From Limnohabitans sp. (lineage in GTDB: Bacteria > Pseudomonadota > Gammaproteobacteria > Burkholderiales > Burkholderiaceae_C), in NCBI GenBank assembly GCA_018882835.1, contig VERE01000024.1, forward strand, positions 1 through 42,841: a stretch of DNA of 42,841 nucleotides, in the 5' to 3' direction. This document shows, piece by piece, positions 16,487 through 24,563 of the stretch. A program made the position numbers and the translations under genes. The notes under the pieces are model-generated. The model did not search any database. It was given only the letters and a program-made list of their open reading frames with translations, and was not told the origin of the DNA. The stretch's first letter is position 1; each line of letters starts with the position of its first letter.

Positions 16487-17452
16487 TCAGAGGGGTTTGC
16501 GGATGAAGTTGGCGATTTCGCCGATCACGCCCCGACGGAAGGCCAGCACGCAGATGACAAAGATGATGCCTTGCACGATCGTGACCCAGGCGCCAAGTTG
16601 TGCCAGATAGTTTTGCATGGTCACGATGACGGCCGCGCCAAAGACCGGGCCGAACAGGGTGCCCAGGCCACCCACCAGGGTCATCAGAACCACTTCACCC
16701 GACATGGACCAATGGACGTCGGTCAGGGAGGCCAGTTGGAACACCATGGACTTGGTGGCGCCGGCCACACCCGCAACCGTGCCGGAAAGAATGAACGCCA
16801 CCAGCTTGTAATGGTCGGTGTCGTAGCCCAGGGACAGGGCGCGCTGCTCGTTTTCGCGAATGGCTTTGAGCACTTGGCCAAAGGGGGAGTGAACAATGCG
16901 CCAAATGAGGCCAAACCCGCTGAGAAAGATGGTCAGCACGAAGAGGTACATCGGCAGGTTGTCCGACAGGTCGATGACGCCGAACAATTTGCCACGCGGC
17001 ACCCCCTGGATGCCGTCTTCACCGCCGGTGAAGGGCGATTGCAGATAGAAGAAGAACACCATCTGCGACAAGGCCAGGGTGATCATGGCGAAATAAATGC
17101 CTTGGCGGCGAATTGCCAACATGCCAGTGACCACAGCCAGGCCTGTGGCACACAGGGTGGCAAACAACAAGGACAGCTCGGGCGTGAAGCCCCAGACTTT
17201 GGCTGAGTGTGCTGCCGCATAACCTGCTGTGCCCAGGAACATGGCGTGGCCGAAAGAGAGCAGGCCACCAAAACCGATCAGCAGATTGAAGGCACAAGCA
17301 AACAAGGCAAAGCACATGACCTTCATCAGGAAGATCGGATAGACCACCAGCGGGCCGATGGCGAAAATGGCCGCCATGATCAGGAAGGCAATGCCCTGGT
17401 GACGGTTGCTGTGCTCGATGTAGGGAGTAGGGGAAGCGGACGCGTTGGCCAT
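16487..17452 (-). CDS. livM: Branched-chain amino acid-type ABC permease (LivM-like)
   Basis: Hydrophobic protein of 321 residues with about nine to ten membrane segments and the LivM pattern: CFALFACAFNLLIGFGGLLS, GHAMFLGTAGYAAA, and the cytoplasmic loop FGQVLKAIRENEQRALSLGYD that contacts the ATPase. The C-terminal part includes GGLGTLFGPVFGAAVIV. It forms the inner-membrane channel with LivH. Despite the name, this transporter class also imports aromatic acids and amides, and the neighbouring ring-cleavage genes favour an aromatic substrate here. It starts seven bases after livH. Confidence 0.92.
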   Translation of the reverse strand: MANASASPTPYIEHSNRHQGIAFLIMAAIFAIGPLVVYPIFLMKVMCFALFACAFNLLIGFGGLLSFGHAMFLGTAGYAAAHSAKVWGFTPELSLLFATLCATGLAVVTGMLAIRRQGIYFAMITLALSQMVFFFYLQSPFTGGEDGIQGVPRGKLFGVIDLSDNLPMYLFVLTIFLSGFGLIWRIVHSPFGQVLKAIRENEQRALSLGYDTDHYKLVAFILSGTVAGVAGATKSMVFQLASLTDVHWSMSGEVVLMTLVGGLGTLFGPVFGAAVIVTMQNYLAQLGAWVTIVQGIIFVICVLAFRRGVIGEIANFIRKPL

Positions 17453-17459
17453 GGTGAGC

Positions 17460-18344
17460 TTATTTTTGGGTACCGAACAGACCGGCGGGTTTGATCAACA
17501 GAACAATCACCATGATGACAAAAATCACGGTATTGGACGCTTCGGGGTAGAACACTTTGGTCAGTCCCTCGATCAGACCGAGGCCAAAACCAGTGAGGAT
17601 GGCGCCCATGATGGAGCCCATGCCGCCAATCACCACCACCGCAAACACCACGATGATGATGTCGACGCCCATCATCGGGCTGACCTGGTAAATGGGGGCT
17701 GCCATGACGCCCGCCAACGCTGCCAGCGCCACGCCAAAGCCATAGGTGAGGGTCACCATGCGGGGCACGTTGACGCCAAAGGCTTGTACCAGCGACGGGT
17801 TCTCGGTGGCCGCACGCAAATAAGCGCCGAGCTTGGTGCGTTCAATGACGTACCAGGTGGCGATACAGATGACCAGGGAAGCCACGATCACCCAGCCGCG
17901 GTATTTGGGCAGGAACATGAAGCCCAGATTGATACCTCCGGCAAAGAACGACGGCACCGCATAAGGCATGCCGGAGGAGCCGAATTCGTTGCGGAACACA
18001 CCTTGAATGATCAGCGCCAAACCAAAGGTCAGCAACAGGCCATACAGGTGGTCTAGTTTGTACAGGCGCGCCAGCATGGTGCGCTCAATGATGACGCCGG
18101 TTGCGCCCACCAGCAAAGGCGTGAGCAGCAGCGATACCCAGTAGTTCAGCCCCAGATACTGTAGGCTGAGGTAGGCCACAAAAGCACCCAGCATGTACTG
18201 GGCGCCGTGGGTGAAGTTGATGATGTTCAGCAAGCCGAAAATCACGGCCAGGCCCAGCGAGAGCAGGGCATAAAAGGAGCCATTGATCAGGCCGATCAAC
18301 AGCTGCCCGAACAGGGCCTGGGAGGGAATGCCAAAAATTTCCAT
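17460..18344 (-). CDS. livH: Branched-chain amino acid-type ABC permease (LivH-like)
   Basis: Protein of 294 residues, strongly hydrophobic, with about eight membrane helices. LivH motifs include LINGSFYALLSLGLAVIFGL, INFTHGAQYMLGAF and VVVIGGMGSIMGAILTGFGL. The frame extends to 18404, which would overlap the binding-protein gene by 22 bases. The ATG at 18344 (MEIFGIPSQALFGQLLIG) matches the family start better, although its ribosome-binding site is weak. It pairs with LivM as the permease heterodimer and lies between livM and the binding-protein gene. Confidence 0.91.
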   Translation of the reverse strand: MEIFGIPSQALFGQLLIGLINGSFYALLSLGLAVIFGLLNIINFTHGAQYMLGAFVAYLSLQYLGLNYWVSLLLTPLLVGATGVIIERTMLARLYKLDHLYGLLLTFGLALIIQGVFRNEFGSSGMPYAVPSFFAGGINLGFMFLPKYRGWVIVASLVICIATWYVIERTKLGAYLRAATENPSLVQAFGVNVPRMVTLTYGFGVALAALAGVMAAPIYQVSPMMGVDIIIVVFAVVVIGGMGSIMGAILTGFGLGLIEGLTKVFYPEASNTVIFVIMVIVLLIKPAGLFGTQK

Positions 18345-18382
18345 CGTGATGTTCGTGTCTTGCTGAAACAGGGAGCCAAAAA

Positions 18383-19597
18383 TTACTTCTTGATCATCGG
18401 GCAATCACCCTCGTTGAGCGGGCGGAAAGCCTGGTCAGCGGGGATGGTGGCGCGCAGCTTGTAGTAGTCGTAGGGGCCTTTGGATTCCGAAGGCTTCTTG
18501 ACTTCAAACAGGTAGGCCGGGTGGATCTTGCGGCCGTCCTGACGGATGGTGCCTTTGCCGAACAGGGGGTCGTCGGTGGGCATTTCTTTCATCTTGGCCG
18601 TGATCTTGGTGCCATCGTCGGTCTTGGCCGCATCCACTGCTTTCAGGTAGTGGGTGATGACGGCATACACGCCGGCTTGGTCCATGGAGGGGTACTTGCC
18701 ACCATGGGCCGCAGCGAAACGCTTGGACCAGGCGCGGGTCTGGTCATTCAGGTCCCAGTAGAAGGTTTCCGTGAAAATCAGGCCTTGGGCTTTTTCCAGG
18801 CCGAGCGCATGCACATCAGGCAGGAACACCAGCAAACCGGCCAGGTTCTGGCCGCCTTGGACAATGCCGAACTCTGCCGCTTGCTTGATGGAGTTGATGG
18901 TGTCGCCACCGGCGTTGGCCAAGCCAATGATCTTGGCTTTGGAGGCCTGGGCTTGCAACAGGAAAGAGGAGAAGTCTTGGGTGGCCAGAGGGTGACGAAC
19001 CTTGCCCAGGACCTTGCCGCCGTTTTTCGTGACCACGGCTTCGGTGTCACGCTCCAGGGCGTGGCCGAAAGCGTAATCGGCGGTCAGGAAAAACCAGGAA
19101 CTTCCGCCTGTTTTCACCACGGCGGTGCCAGTGCCGTTGGCCAGCATCCAGGTGTCGTACAACCAGTGAATGGTGTTGGGAGAGCAAGCCTTGCCGGTCA
19201 GGTCGGCGGTAGCAGCGCCCGTGTTCAGGTGAATCTTGCCCTTGTCCCTGGTGACCTGGCTGATGGCCAGCGCCACAGAGGATGTGGGGACGTCCACAAT
19301 CGCGTCCACTTTTTCGGTGTCGTACCACTGGCGGGCAATGTTGGAGCCCACATCAGGCTTGTTTTGGTGGTCGGCGCCGACCACTTCCACTTTCAGAGTG
19401 CTCTTGGTGGCTTTGAGGTAGTCTTCGACGGCCATTTTGGCAGCAACCAAAGAGCCCGGGCCACCAATGTCAGAGTAAAGACCTGACATGTCATTGAGCA
19501 CGCCGATCTTGACGATGCCGTCAGAGATCTGGGCTTGTGCGCCCGTGGCCATTGCGCAGACTGCCGCTGCTGCGAATGAAAGAAGTTTGCGTTTCAT
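18383..19597 (-). CDS. ABC transporter periplasmic substrate-binding protein (Peripla_BP_6)
   Basis: Secreted protein of 404 residues. A signal peptide (MKRKLLSFAAAAVCAMATG, then AQAQ) is followed by a type I periplasmic binding fold: VKIGVLNDMSGLYSDIGGPG, the AVEDYLKA helix and FFLTADYAFGHALERDTEAV. Start: CAGGAG lies before two consecutive ATGs (19600 and 19597), and the second has the better spacing. The family binds branched-chain amino acids, amides or aromatic acids. It is longer than LivJ/LivK (about 345 residues mature) and resembles the receptors found with aromatic-catabolic clusters. Substrate undetermined. Confidence 0.91.
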   Translation of the reverse strand: MKRKLLSFAAAAVCAMATGAQAQISDGIVKIGVLNDMSGLYSDIGGPGSLVAAKMAVEDYLKATKSTLKVEVVGADHQNKPDVGSNIARQWYDTEKVDAIVDVPTSSVALAISQVTRDKGKIHLNTGAATADLTGKACSPNTIHWLYDTWMLANGTGTAVVKTGGSSWFFLTADYAFGHALERDTEAVVTKNGGKVLGKVRHPLATQDFSSFLLQAQASKAKIIGLANAGGDTINSIKQAAEFGIVQGGQNLAGLLVFLPDVHALGLEKAQGLIFTETFYWDLNDQTRAWSKRFAAAHGGKYPSMDQAGVYAVITHYLKAVDAAKTDDGTKITAKMKEMPTDDPLFGKGTIRQDGRKIHPAYLFEVKKPSESKGPYDYYKLRATIPADQAFRPLNEGDCPMIKK

Positions 19598-19625
19598 CAT
19601 TGTCTCCTGAGGGTGATATTGGGGC

Positions 19626-20342
19626 TTACACCCCGAGGTACTCATGCAGCATGGTCATCTTGTTGCTTAGCTCGCTGGCAGCGAAGCCTTCAACAATTTG
19701 CCCGTGTTCCATGACATAAAAGCGGTCGGCCAACGGAGCGGCAAACCGGAAGTTTTGCTCCACCATGATGATGGTGAAGCCCTTGGCGCGCAGCGCGCGA
19801 ATCATGCGGGCCAAAGCCTGCACGATCACTGGGGCGAGGCCCTCGGAAATTTCATCCAGCAGCAACAGGCGTGCGCCGGTGCGCAGGATGCGTCCGACGG
19901 CCAGCATTTGCTGTTCGCCGCCCGACAAACGGGTGCCTGGGCTGTTCCGACGCTCGTAGAGGTTGGGGAACATTTCGTAAATTTCGTCCAGGCTCATGCC
20001 ATTCGGGGCAATCGCGGGTGGCAACAGCAGGTTTTCCTCGCAGGACAAGCTGGCGAAAATGCCGCGCTCTTCTGGGCAGTAGCCCATGCCCAATCGGGCA
20101 ATGCGGTGGGGTGCCCAGTCCACGGTCTCCTGGCCGTTGATGAGGACCGAGCCTGTGCGACGCCCGACCAGGCCCATGATGGACTTGATGGTGGTGGTAC
20201 GGCCTGCGCCATTGCGCCCAAGCAGGGTCACCACTTCGCCGTGGTTGACTGTCAAATCGACGCCATGCAGGATGTGCGACTCGCCATAGTAGGCATGCAG
20301 GTTGGAAATTTTCAGGAATTCTTGGGGCTGCTCAGTGGCCAT
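19626..20342 (-). CDS. livF: ABC transporter ATPase (LivF-like)
   Basis: Protein of 238 residues: P-loop at 42-50, signature LSGGEQQML, Walker B RLLLLDEISEGLAP with its catalytic Glu, and MVEQN in the H-loop region as in other LivF proteins. The P-loop reads GRNGAGRTT: the invariant Walker A Lys is Arg48 (codon CGT on the minus strand). The partner LivG keeps Lys, so the ATPase pair may be asymmetric. The open frame extends to 20432, but the ATG at 20342, overlapping the livG end by 11 bases, gives the normal N-terminus (MATEQPQEFLKISNL). Confidence 0.92.
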   Translation of the reverse strand: MATEQPQEFLKISNLHAYYGESHILHGVDLTVNHGEVVTLLGRNGAGRTTTIKSIMGLVGRRTGSVLINGQETVDWAPHRIARLGMGYCPEERGIFASLSCEENLLLPPAIAPNGMSLDEIYEMFPNLYERRNSPGTRLSGGEQQMLAVGRILRTGARLLLLDEISEGLAPVIVQALARMIRALRAKGFTIIMVEQNFRFAAPLADRFYVMEHGQIVEGFAASELSNKMTMLHEYLGV

Positions 20343-21111
20343 GACCGCCCTCCAGTTCGGCTTCGGTGCTGCCCATGTAGGCTTCCAGCACCTGGGGATT
20401 CGTGGACACGACGTTGTAAGGGCCTTCGGCAATCACCTGGCCGCGCTGCAGCACGCTGATGGTGTCGGCAATGCTGGAGACCACGTTCATATTGTGCTCC
20501 ACCATCAGGATGGTGCGGTTGGCCCCCACCTTCTTGATCAGCTGGGTGACGCGGTCGACGTCTTCATGGCCCATGCCTTGGGTGGGCTCGTCAAGCAGCA
20601 TCAGCTCGGGCTCGGTGGCCAGGGTAGTGGCGATTTCGAGGGCGCGTTTGCGACCATAGGCCAGCTCGACTGCCAGTGTGTTGGAAAAGTTTTCCAGTCC
20701 CACGGTTTCCAGCAACGCCATGGCGCGACCATTAAGCTGTGACAAGCTTTTTTCCGAGCGCCAAAAATGGTAGGACATGCCTGTGCTTCGTTGCAAGGCA
20801 ATGCGCACGTTTTCCAGCACGCTCAAGTGAGGAAAGGTGGCCGAGATTTGGAACGAGCGCACGATGCCCCGACGCGCCACCTGGGCAGGCTTTTCCGCGG
20901 TAATGTCGTGGCCATTGAACAAAATGGTCCCGCGCGTGGGGATCAGGAATTTGGTGAGAAGGTTGAAAAACGTGGTCTTGCCGGCCCCGTTGGGTCCAAT
21001 CAGGGCATGAATTTGGCCCCTGCGAACGCCAATGGATACGTCATTGACGGCCACAAAGCCCTTGAACTCTTTGACGAGCCCACGTGTTTCCAGAATGATG
21101 TCATCAGCCAT
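20332..21111 (-). CDS. livG: ABC transporter ATPase (LivG-like)
   Basis: Protein of 259 residues with a canonical Walker A (IGPNGAGKTTFFN, K45), a LivG-type signature ELAYGRKRALEIA in place of LSGGQ, Walker B LMLLDEPTQGMG and the H-loop ILMVEHNMNVV. The C-terminal Tyr/Met-rich tail (VLEAYMGS) is typical of LivG. It energises uptake with LivF. It is the first gene of the leftward transporter-catabolic string, so the promoter probably lies in the 105 bases between it and the hypothetical gene at 21217. I could not place a convincing -35/-10 pair there, and the ribosome-binding site is weak. Confidence 0.93.
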   Translation of the reverse strand: MADDIILETRGLVKEFKGFVAVNDVSIGVRRGQIHALIGPNGAGKTTFFNLLTKFLIPTRGTILFNGHDITAEKPAQVARRGIVRSFQISATFPHLSVLENVRIALQRSTGMSYHFWRSEKSLSQLNGRAMALLETVGLENFSNTLAVELAYGRKRALEIATTLATEPELMLLDEPTQGMGHEDVDRVTQLIKKVGANRTILMVEHNMNVVSSIADTISVLQRGQVIAEGPYNVVSTNPQVLEAYMGSTEAELEGGHGH

Positions 21112-21216
21112 GGTTTTTTAAGAAAAGCACTGAGTTCAGCATAGCATGCGCTGACGCCTTCGAGAGTGAGGGTTGTCACTTGTTTTCCTTGCAGAAAACC
21201 CCTCGAATTCATACGG

Positions 21217-21684
21217 TCATGGCAGTTTTTCACAGGGTCCCTCTCGCGCTTGCTTGAGGCAAAAACACTGCATGGACCAATCACGAATTTCGTTCTTTCT
21301 CACGTCTGGTAACAAACTGTTGCGGCTTTGTCCGGCAGGAATGTACAAAGGCGGTTGCAAAACCTTCACCCGAACCTGGGCATCGGGGTTTTTTTGAAAA
21401 AACTGAACCTCACGGCAGGTGACGGGGCCGGGAAGGGCGTTGCGCACCGAGATCATCCAGGTGGTGGGGTCGTCTGCCGGCCAGCCCGCCTGCCGGCCCA
21501 GTCGCGCTGTTTCCTGAGAGGTCAGCGCGTATTCGGTCAAGGGCGGGCCGGGGCGAAACCAGGACATGGCTTGCAAAGGCAAGTGGCATGCGAGCACAGC
21601 CAGTGTCCCCCATTTTGCCCAGCGGCTTGCATGGCCGAGAAAATCCGTGCACAGTCCTTTCACCATCTCTTTATTTTTCACCAT
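21217..21684 (-). CDS. Hypothetical secreted or membrane-anchored protein
   Basis: I do not recognise this protein (155 residues from the ATG at 21684, or 149 from the ATG at 21666). It has one hydrophobic stretch (WGTLAVLACHLPLQAMSW, ~30-47), suitable as a signal anchor. A polar region with scattered Cys follows (PVTCREVQFF, and SMQCFCLKQAREGPCEKLP at the end), so a disulfide-bonded periplasmic domain is possible. AGGGA lies about ten bases upstream of the 21684 ATG. That start codon interlocks with the amidase start on the other strand (21682-21685), so both genes read away from one point. It lies upstream of livG on the same strand, but no functional link is evident. Confidence 0.55.
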   Translation of the reverse strand: MVKNKEMVKGLCTDFLGHASRWAKWGTLAVLACHLPLQAMSWFRPGPPLTEYALTSQETARLGRQAGWPADDPTTWMISVRNALPGPVTCREVQFFQKNPDAQVRVKVLQPPLYIPAGQSRNSLLPDVRKNEIRDWSMQCFCLKQAREGPCEKLP

Positions 21685-23026
21685 GTCGCTTTTCCCTGCC
21701 ACGCTCTCAGATTTCATACAACAACGCCAGCAGGGCACCGTGAGTGCCCAAGCCTGGATCGAAGACTGCCTGGCGCGCGCCGAGTCCTCGGCGGCTGCCC
21801 ACGTCTTCACCAGGCTTTATCCTCAAGCTGCGCGTTTGGCCGCACGCCATGCCGATGCCTCTCATGCGGCAGGCTTGACGACGGGGCCCTTGGCCGGGGT
21901 GCCTGTCACCATCAAGGACCTGTATGACGTGGCAGGTGAAACCACCACAGCGGGCACCACGGTGTTTGCGGGTGATGCGCCCGCCCGCCAGGATGCGCCA
22001 GCAGTGGCGCGTTTGCGCGCCGCGGGGGCGGCCATTGTGGGCAAGACCAACATGACCGAGCTCGCGTTCTCGGGCATCGGCATCAACCCGCATTACGGCA
22101 CCCCTGTGAACCCCGCAGACACGCAGGTGCAGCGCATCCCCGGTGGATCCTCTTCGGGGGCGGCCGTGTCGGTAGCCTTGGGGCTGGCCGTGGCGGGGCT
22201 GGGCTCGGATACCGGCGGATCCATTCGCATCCCGGCCGCCTTGTGTGGCGTGGTCGGCTTCAAGAGCACACAGTCTCGGGTTCCCCTTGCGGGCGCGGTG
22301 CCGCTGTCGCATTCCCTGGACACGGTGTGTGCCATGACACGGTCGGTCGCAGATTGTTTGGTCGTTGATGGCGTGCTGTCCGGACAGCCTTTGGCTGTGG
22401 CACAACGCCCTTTGAAGGGGCGGCGCCTGGCCGTGCCACAGACCTTGATGCTTGACAACCTGGACGCCACGGTGGCGCGCGCCTTCGAGCGCAGCCTGTC
22501 GCGTTTGTCGCAGGCAGGGGCCTTGCTGGAGGACATCGCCTTGAGCGAATTGGCCGAGATCGCTGCACTGAACGCGCCCGGCGGATTTTCCCCGGTAGAG
22601 TGCTGGGCTGCGCACCATGAACGCATCGCCGATGTCATGGCGCAACTCGACCCGCGTGTCGCTTCTCGCGCCAAGTTGGGGCAAAACGTGAGTGCGGCCG
22701 ACTATCTGCGGATGCTGAAAAACCGTCAGCACTGGATTCAAAGAGTGGAAGCGGCGCTGGCAGGCTACGACGCCATCCTGAGCCCCACCGTGCCCATCGT
22801 GGCCCCCGAGCTCGACCTGCTGGTGCGCGACGATGATGCGTTTGCGGCTGCCAACCGCAGCATATTGCGCAACACCTTTGCCATCAACTTTCTAGATGGT
22901 TGCTCGTTCAGCATGCCTTGCCAGGCTGCCGGCGAGTTGCCGGTGGGGCTCATGGTGTCATCGGTGCGGGGCGACGATGCGCGTTTGGGCAGTGTGGCGT
23001 TGGCCATCGAGGCGGCGCTGGCTTGA
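21683..23026 (+). CDS. Amidase-signature family hydrolase
   Basis: Protein of 447 residues from the amidase signature family. The Ser-cisSer-Lys triad is present: K78 (VTIKDLYD), a Ser in GGSSSG (S156 by spacing) and S180 (SDTGGSIRIP). The core block PGGSSSGAAVSVALGLAV is intact. The frame continues upstream to 21566, but the ATG at 21683 begins at the family N-terminus (MSLFPATLSDFIQQ). No ribosome-binding site is visible, which suggests a leaderless or weakly translated message. Members hydrolyse amides, carbamates or ureido acids; no GatB or GatC gene is nearby, so tRNA amidotransferase is unlikely. It may supply an acid to the adjacent catabolic cluster, but that is conjecture. Confidence 0.9.
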   Translation: MSLFPATLSDFIQQRQQGTVSAQAWIEDCLARAESSAAAHVFTRLYPQAARLAARHADASHAAGLTTGPLAGVPVTIKDLYDVAGETTTAGTTVFAGDAPARQDAPAVARLRAAGAAIVGKTNMTELAFSGIGINPHYGTPVNPADTQVQRIPGGSSSGAAVSVALGLAVAGLGSDTGGSIRIPAALCGVVGFKSTQSRVPLAGAVPLSHSLDTVCAMTRSVADCLVVDGVLSGQPLAVAQRPLKGRRLAVPQTLMLDNLDATVARAFERSLSRLSQAGALLEDIALSELAEIAALNAPGGFSPVECWAAHHERIADVMAQLDPRVASRAKLGQNVSAADYLRMLKNRQHWIQRVEAALAGYDAILSPTVPIVAPELDLLVRDDDAFAAANRSILRNTFAINFLDGCSFSMPCQAAGELPVGLMVSSVRGDDARLGSVALAIEAALA

Positions 23027-23111
23027 AGGCTTTCACGGACCCAGTCAACTTTACCTAGCTTCACAAAAATTGAAACGGTCCAGCCCCGGCGTGCTGTTCT
23101 AATCAAGGGTC

Positions 23112-24071
23112 ATGCCTCGCTTTGCCCTTCAGAAAAATCCCTGGTTTCTCGCGCTTCTGATGCTCTACACCGTGGTGGAGTTGTCCTTCAACCACCGATT
23201 GCTGGAGTTTGCCAGCCAGGCCTTTGACCGTGACGACTTGGACGGTTTGGAGTTTTGGGGGCGCTGCCTCTCGGGGTGCGGCCTGGGCTTGCTGCTTTGG
23301 CGCTGGCTGGATCGGTGGACGCCCAAGCGCTGGCTGTCGGGCCTGCTGAGCATGGCCATTGGCATCAGCTTCATGTGGCAAGCCCAGACCCGACTCATCG
23401 ATTTCTTGTTGCAACAAGCGAGCGAGCTTGACAAAGTCACCAGTGTTCAACGCTTGTCGATGCGCACCATCGTGTCCGAAGGTGGCTTCACCCTGAAGGG
23501 CCTGGCCTTGGGGCGGGTGGGCATGCCCGAGGGCTTGCGTGACAGCGTCAAGGCTTTGTTTCCGGCCGCCTCTTTGGGAGTGGATGTGTCAGAGCTGGAC
23601 AAGCAATTGCTGACCCCCAGCGCCTTGTCTGCGCCCGTGTTCGATGTCGAGGATGCGCAGCAAATGCTCAACGACGCCTATCGCCAGACCGTGGTGTTGC
23701 CGATCGCCTTGGGATTGTCTTTGTTCTTTGCCTTGCTGAACATATCGCAAGCGGTTTCTTTGTTGCTGATGCATGCCTTTGGCCGCACCCGCGCCCGGCG
23801 TTGGTTGTGGCGGGGCCAGCCGCTCCTGGGCGGCGCATTGGCGCTTTGCCTGGTCACCCTGACTTGGGGAGCGGGCAACGATTGGGTGGACTCTGCCGGT
23901 TACCGTGAAGTTTTGCAGCCTGCGTTGCAAACTGAAAAGCCTGTGTTGGCCCTGTTTGTTCAATGGACATTGCGGGCGGAACCTTACTGGCACGATTGCG
24001 CCGGGTTCGCGCGCCACCACCTGATGCAAGGGGCGACATTTCGCTCGCCCTGGCCGGCGAAACCTTCTTGA
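23112..24071 (+). CDS. Hypothetical inner-membrane protein
   Basis: Unrecognised protein of 319 residues. Predicted topology: a membrane helix near 8-25, another near 55-70, one near 76-92, a soluble region of about 100 residues, a helix pair near 195-220 and one near 240-258. The soluble loop includes FDVEDAQQMLNDAYRQTVV. A basic, Arg/Trp-rich segment (RTRARRWLWRGQP) separates the last two helices. AAGGG lies just upstream of the ATG at 23112. It is separated by 85 bases from the amidase and 83 from the next gene, with no obvious operon partner. Function unknown; the composition and codon pattern look native. Confidence 0.7.
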   Translation: MPRFALQKNPWFLALLMLYTVVELSFNHRLLEFASQAFDRDDLDGLEFWGRCLSGCGLGLLLWRWLDRWTPKRWLSGLLSMAIGISFMWQAQTRLIDFLLQQASELDKVTSVQRLSMRTIVSEGGFTLKGLALGRVGMPEGLRDSVKALFPAASLGVDVSELDKQLLTPSALSAPVFDVEDAQQMLNDAYRQTVVLPIALGLSLFFALLNISQAVSLLLMHAFGRTRARRWLWRGQPLLGGALALCLVTLTWGAGNDWVDSAGYREVLQPALQTEKPVLALFVQWTLRAEPYWHDCAGFARHHLMQGATFRSPWPAKPS

Positions 24072-24127
24072 CTGGTTGGCATGTCATCCGTGCTGGGCCC
24101 TGCGGCGTTAAGACAGTGCCCTGAAAT

Positions 24128-24141
24128 GTGATGGGCATCAC
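24128..24141. promoter_or_regulatory. Perfect 14-base palindrome upstream of the His/Gly-rich gene
   Basis: GTGATG-GG-CATCAC lies 13 bases before the start of the small secreted protein, just ahead of its ribosome-binding site. It could be an operator half-site pair or a small 5' hairpin affecting translation. A 12-base match can arise by chance, so this is a weak call. Confidence 0.25.
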
Positions 24142-24154
24142 CAAAGAGGCCGTC

Positions 24155-24559
24155 ATGAAAAAAATTCTGATCTCTGCAATCTGTTGTCTCAACGCCATGA
24201 TGCTCCTGCCCGCGCAAGCGGGCGAGGGCCATGGTCACGGTCATGGCGGTTGGCGATCCGTGTCTGTCACGCCGCGTGTGGTGGCCCATGGCTGGGGCGC
24301 AGGTCCGGTGGTGCGCGGCGGTGGCTATGGCCATCACTACCACGGCGGTTACCGCAATGGGTGGGTCGGCCCTGTGGTGGCTGCCGCACTGGTGGGTTCG
24401 GTGCTGTACGCGTCGCAAACCCCTGTGTATGCGACCCCGGTGTATCCGCCCGTGGTCCTGACCCCGCCACCGCAAGTGGCTTACTACTGCGCAAGCTACC
24501 AGCAATACTACCCTAACGTGGCCACCTGTCCAGTGCCCTGGCAGGCCGTGCCCTACTGA
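24155..24559 (+). CDS. Small secreted His/Gly/Tyr-rich protein
   Basis: Protein of 134 residues. The signal peptide MKKILISAICCLNAMMLLP ends at AQA. A His/Gly-rich stretch (GEGHGHGHGGW and GGYGHHYHGGYRNGW) follows, then a hydrophobic segment (VGPVVAAALVGSVLYAS, ~79-95) and a Pro/Val-rich region (TPVYATPVYPPVVLTPPP). The C-terminal YYCASYQQYYPNVATCPVPW has a paired-Cys motif found at the ends of many small betaproteobacterial envelope proteins. The start at 24155 is supported by AGAGG just upstream; an earlier in-frame ATG at 24128 lacks one. The His-rich part suggests metal binding, but function is unknown. Confidence 0.78.
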   Translation: MKKILISAICCLNAMMLLPAQAGEGHGHGHGGWRSVSVTPRVVAHGWGAGPVVRGGGYGHHYHGGYRNGWVGPVVAAALVGSVLYASQTPVYATPVYPPVVLTPPPQVAYYCASYQQYYPNVATCPVPWQAVPY

Positions 24560-24563
24560 ACTG

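Noticed and set aside
21112..21216. Promoter for the leftward liv and catabolic string
   Set aside because: A TATGCT-like hexamer exists on the minus strand, but no acceptable -35 lies at the right spacing; not strong enough to list.
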